From NCBI GenBank assembly GCA_045589495.1, contig JAZNPF010000016.1:1-64000 (forward strand): 64,000 nt of DNA. Reading direction: 5' to 3'. The first letter of the stretch is position 1. Every line of letters starts with the position of its first letter. Source of the stretch: SIG455 sp045589495 (GTDB lineage Bacteria; Bacillota; Clostridia; UMGS1810). This document shows, piece after piece, positions 40,142-50,159 of this stretch. A program made the translations under genes and the position numbers. The notes beneath the pieces are model-generated. The model worked only from the letters and a program-made list of their open reading frames with translations. It made no database searches and was not told the origin of the DNA.

Positions 40142-41563
40142 ATGAAACATAGAATTATAAGTTTAATAATGATTATGATTTTGGCATTTGCGTCAACCGG
40201 CGCAAATGCCAATGCTTTAGATGAAAATCTTGATATTGTTGCAGATAAACTTTTAGAATTTTCTTCTCAGGACAGAGAAAATCTTATGACGATTGTTTAT
40301 CCGTTTATTGCTGTTGACAGCGGTATAGATATACTTGTGTCAATGATAAAAAATCATTCTGAAACATCAGACACTATGATTGACGGGTATATTTCACAAA
40401 TTTTGAAATATACAACAAAAGAAGATATGATTTTTATACTGAACAGTTTTAAAATTATTCCTGAAGGTGTACGCCAGGAGTATTTTTCTGCTTACATGAA
40501 TAAAGAGGAAATTGCGCTTACTGATGAGAGTAATGAGTATATGACAGAGTTTTTAAAAATTCTTTATACCAAATCACCTGCTCTTAAAACTCTTTTTGAA
40601 TCAGACGGGGTGACTAACGGAACGGTTGCAAAATTATTTAAATTTATTCCTGCAGCCAATGACGGTATGCCAATAATAAGCGTTAATTCACAGTATGAAT
40701 TCGCACCATATTATATTTCTTCCACTGTTGCCGATAAATGGGATATACTGTGCAAGGATAGAAAAGAAAAATCAACTGTTTCTCAATATGTTAAAGGTCT
40801 GACACAACATTTAAATAACGAATATCCTCAACAGTTACGCACAAAAATTTCTGTATTGTTTGAAGAACTGGGTATTTGCTATATCCCCACGAATAATGCA
40901 GACGGGTTTAAAAATGTTAATCTCAATAAAGGTGATAAGGTTTCATACCCTGTGATTTATGCTTATTTTGAAGGCGGGAAAATGATGTATAAGACACAGA
41001 TGATTGATAAAGACATATCTGTTGCTTATTTTTCCGATTGTGATGGTTGGTATAAACCGTGCGTAACCGAACTTGCGTATATGGGGATAGTAGCCGGCAG
41101 AGGTAACGGACTGTTCTGCCCGAATGATTTTGTAACGCGCGAAGAGTTTGTGAAAATGATATGTGCTGCCATCAATCTTCCGGATGCAGATGCGCAGATT
41201 CCTTTTGCAGATGTTGATAATAATGCATGGTATTGTAAATATATCAAATCGGCATATAACTATGGTATCGTCAACGGTCAGTCGGTAGATTCCTTCGGTG
41301 TGGGAAAAAATATATCCCGTCAGGATGCCGCTGTGATTTGTAATAATATTTTGAAAAATATGAACATTGATATTTCTGATTCAAAAACTTTTGCAGATGG
41401 CGGAAGCATTTCTGATTACGCAGTACAAAGCGTCAAGGCACTTTCATCTATTGGAATTATAAACGGTGATGACAAAGGTAACTTTAATCCCGTATCAAAT
41501 ATAACACGTGCAGAAAGTGCTAAAATCATAAATGAACTCATATATTTCATTGTGAACAGGTGA
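40142..41563 (+). CDS. Secreted protein with three C-terminal SLH domains
   Basis: 473 residues. The ATG with GAGAGGTG upstream gives a clear signal peptide (KHR, hydrophobic core to about residue 17, then the ASTGANANA cleavage zone). Residues 30-280 are of unknown fold. Three SLH domains cover about 300-470, each with the FxDV or TRAE-type signature (FADVDNNAW, TREEFVKMI, ITRAESAKI). SLH domains bind pyruvylated secondary cell-wall polymers, so the protein is surface-attached. It lies in the capsule-control operon; whether it helps assembly or is just co-regulated is unclear. Confidence 0.88.
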   Translation: MKHRIISLIMIMILAFASTGANANALDENLDIVADKLLEFSSQDRENLMTIVYPFIAVDSGIDILVSMIKNHSETSDTMIDGYISQILKYTTKEDMIFILNSFKIIPEGVRQEYFSAYMNKEEIALTDESNEYMTEFLKILYTKSPALKTLFESDGVTNGTVAKLFKFIPAANDGMPIISVNSQYEFAPYYISSTVADKWDILCKDRKEKSTVSQYVKGLTQHLNNEYPQQLRTKISVLFEELGICYIPTNNADGFKNVNLNKGDKVSYPVIYAYFEGGKMMYKTQMIDKDISVAYFSDCDGWYKPCVTELAYMGIVAGRGNGLFCPNDFVTREEFVKMICAAINLPDADAQIPFADVDNNAWYCKYIKSAYNYGIVNGQSVDSFGVGKNISRQDAAVICNNILKNMNIDISDSKTFADGGSISDYAVQSVKALSSIGIINGDDKGNFNPVSNITRAESAKIINELIYFIVNR

Positions 41564-41571
41564 GGTATAAA

Positions 41572-42054
41572 ATGTCTAAAAAGATAATTTTGTGGGTTGC
41601 TGTTATATTTTGGATGGGTGTTATATTTTCCTTTTCTGCACAACCCGCCGCGGAGTCAGACGAATTGAGTCTGGGAATTGCACAAAAAATATTTCAGTTT
41701 ATTCACAGTTTAAGTGATGTACCGGTATTTTCGTGGATTGGAACGGATAATATAATTCTTGCTATAGGTGTTGCAAATCATTATGTAAGAAAAACTGCAC
41801 ATTTTATGATTTATTTTATACTTGCGGTGCTTGTGTATAATCTTGTCGCTGCATACGGTGTAAAAAGAAGTAAAGTTGTAATGCTTGCGGCATTGATTTG
41901 CCTTTTATATGCAATAAGTGATGAAATCCATCAGATTTTTGTTCCTGGAAGAGCGGGGCAGATAAAAGATGTGCTTATAGATTTTTCGGGTTCTGTGTCA
42001 GCACTTGGAATTTTGTATCTTGTGTTTGGAAGACGTGTTAAGTATAACAATTAA
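41572..42054 (+). CDS. VanZ-family membrane protein
   Basis: 160 residues, about four to five hydrophobic segments. The VanZ pattern is visible: FSFSAQPAAESDELS, RKTAHFMIYFILAVLV, then SDEIHQIFVPGRAGQIKDVLIDFSG. VanZ-like proteins affect glycopeptide tolerance and surface polymers; the true role is not known. GAGGT precedes the ATG. It is last in the polysaccharide operon. Confidence 0.85.
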   Translation: MSKKIILWVAVIFWMGVIFSFSAQPAAESDELSLGIAQKIFQFIHSLSDVPVFSWIGTDNIILAIGVANHYVRKTAHFMIYFILAVLVYNLVAAYGVKRSKVVMLAALICLLYAISDEIHQIFVPGRAGQIKDVLIDFSGSVSALGILYLVFGRRVKYNN

Positions 42055-42060
42055 AAGTAA

Positions 42061-42100
42061 AGCGGAGAGTTGTGTTTATCACAACTCTCCGCTGATTTTT
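42061..42100 (+). terminator. Terminator after vanZ, overlapping the radA 3' end
   Basis: Perfect 14-bp stem (42061-42074 with 42080-42093) followed by a T-rich tract. The radA stop and last codons lie within the 3' arm. Confidence 0.85.
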
Positions 42101-43458
42101 TCTATCGCCTCACGTACCGTGTTTATGCTTATGATTTCCATTCCTTTAATGTTTTTAACGGATTTCATATTTGCCGCAGGGACAAAACATTTTTTTAAAC
42201 CTAATTTTTTGGCTTCGTTAATACGTTTTTCAATATAACTTACTGCACGCACTTCGCCGGTAAGACCAACCTCGCCAAATACGATTGTGTCATGGTCAAT
42301 GATGAAATTTTTGTAGTTTGATGCAATTGCAAGTATAACCGCTAAATCTGTGGCAGTTTCGTCAATCCGTATACCACCGACCACGTTTATATATACATCC
42401 TGATTTTGCATTGTGTATCCAAGTTTTTTTTCAAGTACGGCTATAAGCATAACGGCACGGTTATAATCAAATCCCGTTGATGTTCGGCGCGCCATATTGA
42501 ATCCTGTTGGCGATGAAAGTGCCTGAACTTCTGCTAAAACAGGGCGGGTGCCTTCAAGAGTACATACAACTGTTGAGCCGGAAATGTTTTTAGGTCTGCC
42601 TGATATAAGCATTTCCGACGGATTTTCAACCATTGCAAGTCCGTCGTCTTTCATTTCAAAAACACCGATTTCGTTTGTGGAGCCGAATCTGTTTTTTACG
42701 GTGCGCAATATTCTGTATGACTGATATCTGTCACCTTCAAAATAAAGCACGCAGTCAACCATGTGTTCAAGAATTTTAGGCCCTGCAATATTGCCGTCTT
42801 TTGTAACATGACCGACAATGAAAACGGCTATATTGTTTTCTTTTGCCAACCGCATAAGAAAATGTGTCGCCTCACGCACCTGACCGACGCTTCCGGGAGC
42901 AGAGGGGATATCGGGCTTAAAAACTGTCTGGATAGAGTCTATAATAACAACTTGAGGTTTAATATCTGTTGCATGATAAAGAATGTTATCAAGATTGGTT
43001 TCACTTAACAGCATAAGATTTTCTGTTGTTGTTTTAAGTCTGTCTGCGCGCAGTTTTATCTGGCTGACAGATTCTTCGCCTGATATGTAGAGCACTTTGT
43101 TATCATTACCGAGATAATTGCATATCTGGAGCAAAAGAGTGGATTTACCTATACCTGGATCACCGCCTACGAGTACCATAGAGCCTGTAACAATTCCACC
43201 GCCGAGAACACGGTCAAGTTCAGAATTGCCCGTTTTGATTCGGCTTTCATTTTCATATCCGATTTCGTTGAGTTTTTTAGGTAATGGCGCATCTTGAGTC
43301 AAAACAGACGATGCAGGTTTTGCGTAAGAACTTTTTGACGTAGAAGCAGCAGCAACCTCATCAAATGTATTCCAGTTGGAGCAAGAGGGACATTTTCCGA
43401 GCCATTTTGCCGATTCAAAACCGCAACTTCTGCATATAAATTTAGAACTCTGTTTCAT
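42079..43458 (-). CDS. radA: DNA repair protein RadA
   Basis: 459 residues from the ATG with GAGGT upstream. The order of domains is full: C4 zinc finger (CRSCGFESAKWLGKCPSC), RecA-like ATPase with Walker A GDPGIGKST, the RadA-specific KNRFGSTNEIGVFEM loop, and a C-terminal Lon-like domain (DLAVILAIASNY, FGEVGLTGEVR). It is a branch-migration helicase in recombination. It overlaps the terminator of the convergent vanZ operon. Confidence 0.97.
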   Translation of the reverse strand: MKQSSKFICRSCGFESAKWLGKCPSCSNWNTFDEVAAASTSKSSYAKPASSVLTQDAPLPKKLNEIGYENESRIKTGNSELDRVLGGGIVTGSMVLVGGDPGIGKSTLLLQICNYLGNDNKVLYISGEESVSQIKLRADRLKTTTENLMLLSETNLDNILYHATDIKPQVVIIDSIQTVFKPDIPSAPGSVGQVREATHFLMRLAKENNIAVFIVGHVTKDGNIAGPKILEHMVDCVLYFEGDRYQSYRILRTVKNRFGSTNEIGVFEMKDDGLAMVENPSEMLISGRPKNISGSTVVCTLEGTRPVLAEVQALSSPTGFNMARRTSTGFDYNRAVMLIAVLEKKLGYTMQNQDVYINVVGGIRIDETATDLAVILAIASNYKNFIIDHDTIVFGEVGLTGEVRAVSYIEKRINEAKKLGLKKCFVPAANMKSVKNIKGMEIISINTVREAIEKISGEL

Positions 43459-43498
43459 AACTATATACCTCATAATAAACACGAATTAACATATAAAT

Positions 43499-43527
43499 AT
43501 TATAGTACAGTTGGGAGTCCCGGTCAA
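43499..43527 (-). promoter_or_regulatory. Promoter of radA
   Basis: TTGACC (complement of 43522-43527), 17 bp, TATAAT (complement of 43499-43504). Confidence 0.82.
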
Positions 43528-43612
43528 TATATAACATTCAAAAACCCGTCAAAATTGACAAAAAACAGAGAAAAACTAATGTAAAATAGTTTTTTTGACG
43601 AAAAAATAACTG

Positions 43613-43641
43613 TTGCAAAATTCTGATTGTTGGTATATAAT
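43613..43641 (+). promoter_or_regulatory. Promoter of the GT2 gene
   Basis: TTGCAA (43613-43618), 17 bp, TATAAT (43636-43641). Confidence 0.82.
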
Positions 43642-43674
43642 GTTCAGTGGTATAAATATAGAGAGGTGATTTTA

Positions 43675-44949
43675 GTGCCAGAGATCAGTGCACATCCCGT
43701 TGTATTTGTAATCAGTCTTATATTGCAGGTGTTCTCTCTTGCTTATGGAGGCTACTATTTTGTTGTATCGCTTTTTGGTTGGTATAACAGAAAAAATGAT
43801 GCCGTTGCCGATAAGAAAGATATCCACACCTTTGCACTTGTTGTAGCCGCCCATAATGAAGAGGTGGTTATAGCCAATATGGTCGACAGTTTGAATAAAC
43901 TCAATTATCCGAGAGAGGCTTATGACATATTTGTTATAGCCGATAACTGTACTGACCGTACTGCAGAACGTGCAGCTGCTGCAGGTGCTATTGTATATGA
44001 ACGTGAAAACAGCGAACTCCGCGGAAAAGGGTATGCTCTTGAGTGGATGTTCGATAAGATTTTCAATATGGAGAAAAAATACGATTCCATTTCCATTTTT
44101 GATGCGGATAATATTGTTGATGAAAACTACCTTAACGCTATGAATAACGAAATTAACAAGGGTTATAAAGTTGTTCAGGGCTATATTGACAGTAAAAATC
44201 CGTTTGATTCATGGATTACATGTGCGTATTCAATTTCATTCTGGTCAATTTCACGTCTTTTCCAGACTGCACGTTATAATCTTGGTATAACATGTCAGTT
44301 AAGCGGAACAGGATTTATTATTGATACAGAACTTTTAAAAAGAATAGGCTGGAAAGCAACTTGTCTGACAGAAGATATGGAATTTACTGCCCGTCTTGCT
44401 CTTGAAGGTGAAAAAGTCGGTTGGGCATACCATGCAAAAGTGTATGATGAAAAACCGCTTACAATGTCGCAGTCCTGGAAACAGCGTGTTCGCTGGATGC
44501 AGGGTCATGCCGATGTTGCTTCAAGATTTGCGGCAAAACTTTTTGCAAAATCAATCAAAAAATCCGATTGGTCAGCGTTTGACTGCGGAATCTATCTTAT
44601 AAATCCGTTAAAGGTTATATGTGTTTCCATAATTACTTTTATGGCGTGGGCACAGACTTTTTATCCTGACGGTAATTTCGGTTTCATCCAGATGTGGTAT
44701 CTTTTCGAAAATCCGGTTATCTGGAATATCTTTGTCGGAATAGAATTTTTGTATATGCCGATTGTTATAACCATTGAGAAAAAATGCATCAATAAAAAAC
44801 TTATCTGGGGATATATCACATATTCTGTTTACTCACTTACGTGGATGCCCATAACAATTATCGGATGCATAAACAAAAATAAAAAAGAATGGTTCCATAC
44901 TCAGCATACAAGAGAAATCAGCATAACCGACGTTGAAAAAATACAATGA
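43675..44949 (+). CDS. Processive family 2 glycosyltransferase (membrane)
   Basis: 424 residues from the GTG preceded by GAGAGGTGA. An N-terminal helix is followed by a GT-A domain with VVAAHNEE, IADNCTDRT, FDADN (metal-binding DxD), EDMEF and QRVRWMQGH (QxxRW, the mark of processive synthases), then about four C-terminal helices. It resembles poly-N-acetylglucosamine or cellulose-type synthases; the sugar cannot be told. It is a single gene with its own promoter and terminator, near the polysaccharide operon. Confidence 0.9.
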   Translation: MPEISAHPVVFVISLILQVFSLAYGGYYFVVSLFGWYNRKNDAVADKKDIHTFALVVAAHNEEVVIANMVDSLNKLNYPREAYDIFVIADNCTDRTAERAAAAGAIVYERENSELRGKGYALEWMFDKIFNMEKKYDSISIFDADNIVDENYLNAMNNEINKGYKVVQGYIDSKNPFDSWITCAYSISFWSISRLFQTARYNLGITCQLSGTGFIIDTELLKRIGWKATCLTEDMEFTARLALEGEKVGWAYHAKVYDEKPLTMSQSWKQRVRWMQGHADVASRFAAKLFAKSIKKSDWSAFDCGIYLINPLKVICVSIITFMAWAQTFYPDGNFGFIQMWYLFENPVIWNIFVGIEFLYMPIVITIEKKCINKKLIWGYITYSVYSLTWMPITIIGCINKNKKEWFHTQHTREISITDVEKIQ

Positions 44950-44985
44950 TTTTATCTCGTTGAATAATTGTGAGAATTTAATATT

Positions 44986-45013
44986 AAGGAGTCTTTTAAA
45001 GACTCCTTTTTTG
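44986..45013 (+). terminator. Terminator after the GT2 gene
   Basis: Eleven-bp stem (44986-44996 with 44998-45008) and T-run. Confidence 0.85.
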
Positions 45014-45047
45014 TTTATTCATTCTGCGTATTTATGGTTATAATTTC

Positions 45048-45076
45048 TTGACAAATTATCTAAAAAATCTTATAAT
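45048..45076 (+). promoter_or_regulatory. Promoter of thrS
   Basis: TTGACA (45048-45053), 17 bp, TATAAT (45071-45076). Only about 25 nt separate it from the ATG. Confidence 0.88.
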
Positions 45077-45106
45077 ATATACATTGAGTATTATAGGAGG
45101 CGTGTT

Positions 45107-47041
45107 ATGATTACTATTACTCTTAGAGAAGATAAAAAAGAATTTGAAACTCCGGTTTCTGTATACGAAGTTGCTGCATCAATCAGTGACGGCCTTGCCC
45201 GTGCTGCATTGGGTGCAAAAGTTGACGGTACAGTTGTGGAAACCGGTTATATTATTGATAAAGACTGCGACGTTGAAATACTTACTTTCGCAAGTGAAGA
45301 GGGTAAGAAGATTTTGCGTCACACAGCATCTCACGTTCTGGCGCAGGCTGTTAAACGTTTGTATCCCACAGCAAAACTCGCTATAGGTCCGGCTATTGAT
45401 AACGGATTTTACTACGATTTTGATATGGAATCATCTTTGAATAATGACGATTTGAAAAAAATTGAAGATGAAATGAAGAAAATCGTTAAAGAGAGGATTA
45501 CTCTTGAACGATTTGAACTTCCTCGTGCAGAGGCTATTAAACTTATGGAAGAAAAGGACGAACCGTATAAAGTTGAACTCATCAACGACCTTCCTGAAGA
45601 CTCTGTAATATCTTTCTATAAGCAGGGTGATTTTACTGACCTGTGTGCAGGTCCTCATGCACATTCCACCGGGGTTGTGAAGGCGTTTAAACTTATGAGT
45701 GTAACCGGAGCATACTGGAGAGGTAATGAAAATAACAAGATGCTCCAGCGTATATACGGTACCGCTTTTGATAATAAAGACGACCTTAATGCATATATCG
45801 AAATGACAGAAGAGGCTAAAAAACGCGACCATAACAAACTTGGCCGTGAACTTGAATTGTTTACAACTGTTGACTCTATCGGTCAGGGCTTGCCTATACT
45901 TTTGCCCAAGGGTGCTAAAATGATACAGATTCTGCAGAGATTTGTAGAAGACCATGAAGCAGCACACGGTTGGCAGATGACCAAAACACCGCTTATGGCT
46001 AAAAGTGATTTGTATAAGATTTCCGGTCACTGGGATCATTATAAAGATGGTATGTTTGTTATGGGTGATGAAGAAACAGACAAGGAAGTATTCGCTCTTC
46101 GTCCTATGACTTGTCCTTTCCAGTATCAGGCATATCTTAACAGAATGAGAAGTTATCGTGACCTTCCTATGCGTCTTAGCGAAACTTCAACACTTTTCAG
46201 AAACGAAGCGTCCGGCGAAATGCACGGTCTTATTCGTGTGCGTCAGTTTACCATATCCGAAGGACACCTTATGTGCCGTCCTGACCAGTTGGCAGACGAG
46301 TTCCGTAAGTGCCTTGAAATGACAAACTATATGCTCGATGTTCTTGGCCTGTATGAAGATGTATCGTACAGATTCTCTCAGTGGGATCCCGATAACCGTG
46401 AAAAGTATATTGGCACACAGGAACAGTGGGATGAAGCACAGGGTACAATGAAAGAGATTTTAGACGACTTAGGTGTTGAATATAAAATCGGTATTGGTGA
46501 GGCTGCTTTCTACGGTCCAAAACTTGATATCCAGATTAAAAACGTATTTGGTAAAGAAGATACTCTTGTAACTATCCAGATAGACCAGATGCTTGCTGAA
46601 AAATTTGGTATGGAATATACTGATAGCGACGGAACAAAGAAGAATCCGTATATTATACACAGAACATCAATCGGTTGCTACGAAAGAACACTTGCATTGC
46701 TTATTGAAAAATATGCAGGTGCATTCCCGACATGGCTTTCACCTACACAGGTTCAGATTATTCCTGTTTCTGAACGTCATTTTGAGTACGCAAAAGAACT
46801 CGAAAACAAACTCGCAAACGCATTGGTGCGTGTTGAAACAGATATGAGAAACGAAAAACTCGGTTATAAAATCCGTGAAGCACAGCTTTCGAAAGTTCCG
46901 TATATGCTTATTGTTGGTGATAAAGAAGCAGAAAACGGTGAGGTTTCTGTACGTTCACGCAAAGACGGTGATTTGGGCAGCAAAACAATAGATGCGTTTA
47001 TTTCAGATATCAGAAACGAAATCGACCAGAAATTAAGATAA
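45107..47041 (+). CDS. thrS: Threonyl-tRNA synthetase
   Basis: 644 residues, full length. TGS domain (1-60), editing domain with HTASHVLAQ (about 71-79) and the later YYDF segment, class II catalytic core with RPMTCPFQY, RLSETSTLFR and GCYERTLALLIE, and a C-terminal anticodon domain (VRVETD). It charges tRNA-Thr. AGGAGG precedes the ATG. The promoter sits so close that there is no room for a T-box leader, unusual for a Firmicute thrS. Confidence 0.98.
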   Translation: MITITLREDKKEFETPVSVYEVAASISDGLARAALGAKVDGTVVETGYIIDKDCDVEILTFASEEGKKILRHTASHVLAQAVKRLYPTAKLAIGPAIDNGFYYDFDMESSLNNDDLKKIEDEMKKIVKERITLERFELPRAEAIKLMEEKDEPYKVELINDLPEDSVISFYKQGDFTDLCAGPHAHSTGVVKAFKLMSVTGAYWRGNENNKMLQRIYGTAFDNKDDLNAYIEMTEEAKKRDHNKLGRELELFTTVDSIGQGLPILLPKGAKMIQILQRFVEDHEAAHGWQMTKTPLMAKSDLYKISGHWDHYKDGMFVMGDEETDKEVFALRPMTCPFQYQAYLNRMRSYRDLPMRLSETSTLFRNEASGEMHGLIRVRQFTISEGHLMCRPDQLADEFRKCLEMTNYMLDVLGLYEDVSYRFSQWDPDNREKYIGTQEQWDEAQGTMKEILDDLGVEYKIGIGEAAFYGPKLDIQIKNVFGKEDTLVTIQIDQMLAEKFGMEYTDSDGTKKNPYIIHRTSIGCYERTLALLIEKYAGAFPTWLSPTQVQIIPVSERHFEYAKELENKLANALVRVETDMRNEKLGYKIREAQLSKVPYMLIVGDKEAENGEVSVRSRKDGDLGSKTIDAFISDIRNEIDQKLR

Positions 47042-47048
47042 GTGTAAG

Positions 47049-47083
47049 TCCACGGCCGCACATTGCGGTCGCGGATTTTTTCG
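47049..47083 (+). terminator. Terminator after thrS
   Basis: GC-rich stem (47049-47059 with 47065-47075, wobble pairs) and six T. Confidence 0.75.
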
Positions 47084-47133
47084 TTAATATGTAGGACAAA
47101 CTATAAATATTTATATACGCAGGAGGAAATGAT

Positions 47134-47640
47134 ATGTCAAATACAGCAAAAGTTGCAGTAGTAATGGGAAGCGATTCGGATTTTCCGAAACTGGTTCCGT
47201 GCATAAAAATTTTAAAGGAGTTCGGTATTGAAGTTGATGTTAATGTCATTTCCGCACACAGAACACCCGAAGACGCAGAAGTGTTTGCAAAAAGTGCAGA
47301 AGATAACGGCATCGGTGTTATTATAGCGGCGGCAGGCAAGGCAGCACACCTTGGCGGTATCATTGCAGCACATACTGTTTTGCCAGTTATAGGTTTGCCG
47401 ATTAAATCCTCAACTATGGACGGTCTTGATTCGCTTTTGTCTATTGTACAGATGCCAAAGGGAATTCCCGTTGCAACTGTTGCTATAGACGGCGGTGATA
47501 ATGCAGGTATTCTGGCTGCACAGATGCTTTCACTTGCATTCCCTGAAATCAAGGAAAAACTAAAGAATTATAAAGTTAAAATGAAAGAGGAAGTACGCGC
47601 TAAAAACGCAACTATTAAGGCAGAAGTAGAAAAATTATAA
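47134..47640 (+). CDS. purE: N5-carboxyaminoimidazole ribonucleotide mutase PurE
   Basis: 168 residues with the class I signature MGSDSDFPK, SAHRTP and AAGKAAHLGG. It isomerises N5-CAIR to CAIR. The C-terminal 25 residues are a charged Lys/Glu helix. AGGAGG precedes the ATG. It is first in the purine operon seen here; purK, its usual partner, is not in the window. Confidence 0.97.
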   Translation: MSNTAKVAVVMGSDSDFPKLVPCIKILKEFGIEVDVNVISAHRTPEDAEVFAKSAEDNGIGVIIAAAGKAAHLGGIIAAHTVLPVIGLPIKSSTMDGLDSLLSIVQMPKGIPVATVAIDGGDNAGILAAQMLSLAFPEIKEKLKNYKVKMKEEVRAKNATIKAEVEKL

Positions 47641-47677
47641 TTTTTACATATATATGATTCAACGAAGGAGAGATAAT

Positions 47678-49135
47678 ATGGAAAACAAAGAACTGGAATT
47701 TTCGTGGCGTCCTGAAAAACTTCATGAAGAATGCGGCGTTTTCGGTATAAGCGATGCAGATGGTTTTGGTTGTGCAAATATTACGTATCACGCACTTTAT
47801 GCACTTCAGCACAGAGGACAGCAGAGTTGCGGAATAGCTGTTAATGATGGCGGAAATATTGTTTGCACAAAAGATATGGGACTTGTAAACGAAGTTTTCA
47901 ATGAGAAAATTTTAAATCATCTTAATGGTCAGATGGCGGTTGGTCACGTTAACTATTCAAAATATTCAAAAGCAAGTGCAGGATATCGTGAAAGTATACA
48001 GCCGATGGTAAGAAAATATAAAAAAGGTACTCTTACGATTGCAAATAACGGCAGTTTAATAAACGCGGAAGAACTCAGGGATATGTTTGAGTCCGACGGA
48101 GCAGTTTTTCACGGAACAAGTGATGCTGAAGTTATTGCACATGTCATAGCCAAAGAACGCATTTCTTCCAAAAGTGTTGAAGAAGCCGTTAAAAAGATGA
48201 TGAATATTATAAAGGGCGCATATTCTATGATTGTTATGAGCCCGCAGAAATTGATAGGTTGCCGTGATATGTACGGAATTCGTCCGTTGGCATTGGGTAA
48301 ACTGAAAAATTCATATATGCTTGCATCTGAAACTTGTGCATTTGATGCCATCGGTGCTGAATTCATACGTGAACTTGAACCCGGTGAGATAGTTGTTATA
48401 AGCAATAACGAAGTTACTTCTATACGTGATAATGTAACGGAAAACAGAGGAATATGTGTATTTGAATATATGTACTTTGCGCGTCCTGACAGTGTTATTG
48501 AAGGCACAAGCGTATATGAGGCAAGAAAAAATGCCGGTAAGGTTCTGGCGCAGGAACATCCTGTTGAGGCGGACTTAGTGTTTGGTGTGCCCGACTCGGG
48601 ACTTTGCGCTGCAATCGGTTATTCTGAAGAGTCCGGAATACCTTATGGATATGGTCTTATTAAAAACCGTTATATCGGCAGAACTTTTATTCAGCCAACT
48701 CAAAGTGAACGACAGAACCTTGTTAAAATCAAACTTAATGTATTGGGCGATGCCGTTAAAGGTAAACGTGTTGTTATGGTGGATGACTCTATTGTCCGTG
48801 GTACAACAATACGTGATATTGTAAGAATGCTTAAAGATGCAGGTGCGTTGGAGGTTCACGTACGTATCAGTTCACCACCATTCAAATGGCCGTGCTACTT
48901 TGGTACTGATGTACCTTCAAAAGAAAACCTTATTGCATGTCAGATGGAAATTGAAGAGATTGCAAAAGCTATCGAGGCAGACAGCCTTGGATACTTGAGC
49001 ATAGAAGGAATTAAAAAATTACTTCCCGGAAGAACGGGCGGCTATTGTCAGGGCTGCTTTACAGGAGAGTATCCAATCCCTGTACCCACAAAAAATGCTA
49101 AAGATGAGAGGAGAATATATACACATGAGCGATAG
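47678..49135 (+). CDS. purF: Amidophosphoribosyltransferase PurF
   Basis: 485 residues from the ATG with GAAGGAG. After a propeptide the nucleophile cysteine is in ECGVFGI (C20); the glutaminase domain has RGQQSCGIA; the PRTase loop is VVMVDDSIVRGTT. A late CQGCF pair may be the ligands of a 4Fe-4S cluster, as in the Bacillus type. It makes 5-phosphoribosylamine. It overlaps purM by 11 nt. Confidence 0.97.
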   Translation: MENKELEFSWRPEKLHEECGVFGISDADGFGCANITYHALYALQHRGQQSCGIAVNDGGNIVCTKDMGLVNEVFNEKILNHLNGQMAVGHVNYSKYSKASAGYRESIQPMVRKYKKGTLTIANNGSLINAEELRDMFESDGAVFHGTSDAEVIAHVIAKERISSKSVEEAVKKMMNIIKGAYSMIVMSPQKLIGCRDMYGIRPLALGKLKNSYMLASETCAFDAIGAEFIRELEPGEIVVISNNEVTSIRDNVTENRGICVFEYMYFARPDSVIEGTSVYEARKNAGKVLAQEHPVEADLVFGVPDSGLCAAIGYSEESGIPYGYGLIKNRYIGRTFIQPTQSERQNLVKIKLNVLGDAVKGKRVVMVDDSIVRGTTIRDIVRMLKDAGALEVHVRISSPPFKWPCYFGTDVPSKENLIACQMEIEEIAKAIEADSLGYLSIEGIKKLLPGRTGGYCQGCFTGEYPIPVPTKNAKDERRIYTHER

Positions 49136-50159
49136 TTATAAAAAAGCCGGCGTAGACGTAGAGGCCGGATATAAAGCAGTAGAACTGATGAAAGAACACG
49201 TTTCACGTACTTTCACAAAAGGCGTATTGACAGGGCTTGGCGGTTTTGGAGGTCTGTTTGAAATCGACAAAGAAGATCTTAATAATCCCGTACTCGTTGC
49301 AGGTACAGACGGTGTAGGAACAAAACTTAAACTTGCATTTTTGCTGGACAAGCACGACACAATCGGTCAGGACTGCGTTGCAATGTGCGTTAACGACGTT
49401 GTTTGTCAGGGCGCAAAACCTTTGCTTTTCCTTGACTATGTTGCAGTAGGTAAAAACGTTCCTGAAAAAATTGCGCAGATAGTAAAAGGTGTTGCGGACG
49501 GTTGTTACAAATCCGGATGTGCTCTTATCGGAGGCGAAACTGCAGAAATGCCCGGATTTTATGATGTTGACGAATATGACCTTGCAGGTTTTACAGTTGG
49601 TATTGTAGATAAAGATAAAATTATCGACGGCTCTAAAGTTGCAACCGGCGATGTTCTTATCGGTATTGCATCATCAGGTGTACATAGTAATGGTTATTCA
49701 CTTGTAAGAAAAGTATTCGGTATTGATAATGGTGACAATGCGGCTGTTAAAGAATATAACGAAAAACTCGGTATGTCTATTGCAGAAGCACTTTTAGTTC
49801 CTACAAAACTTTATGTTAAACCAATGCTTGATGTAATAAAGAATGTAGAGGTTAAGGCAATCTCTCATATAACTGGCGGCGGTTTTTATGAAAATATTCC
49901 GCGTATGTTACCTGAAGGTAAAAAGGCAGTTATCAAAAAAGGTTCATGGAATATTCTTCCTATATTTGAAGTTATTGCTGAAACCGGTGATATACCCGAA
50001 AAAGATATGTTCGGTACATACAATATGGGTATCGGTATGATATTTGCAGTTGATGCAAAAGACGTAGATAAAGCAATGGAAATCCTTAAAGCAAACGGTG
50101 AGGATGCATATATCATAGGTAGTGTTGAAGACGGCGAGCACGGGGTGGAAATATGCTAA
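49125..50159 (+). CDS. purM: Phosphoribosylformylglycinamidine cyclo-ligase PurM
   Basis: 344 residues with the ATP-binding and active-site segments GGFGGLFE, GTDGVGTKLK, MCVNDV, GGETAEMPG and HITGGGF. It forms AIR from FGAM. The ATG (AGAGGAGAA upstream) lies within the end of purF and the stop overlaps purN, so translation is coupled throughout. Confidence 0.97.
   Translation: MSDSYKKAGVDVEAGYKAVELMKEHVSRTFTKGVLTGLGGFGGLFEIDKEDLNNPVLVAGTDGVGTKLKLAFLLDKHDTIGQDCVAMCVNDVVCQGAKPLLFLDYVAVGKNVPEKIAQIVKGVADGCYKSGCALIGGETAEMPGFYDVDEYDLAGFTVGIVDKDKIIDGSKVATGDVLIGIASSGVHSNGYSLVRKVFGIDNGDNAAVKEYNEKLGMSIAEALLVPTKLYVKPMLDVIKNVEVKAISHITGGGFYENIPRMLPEGKKAVIKKGSWNILPIFEVIAETGDIPEKDMFGTYNMGIGMIFAVDAKDVDKAMEILKANGEDAYIIGSVEDGEHGVEIC

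Noticed and set aside
45077..45106. T-box leader for thrS
   Set aside because: The promoter is too close to the start codon; no specifier loop or T-box sequence is present.
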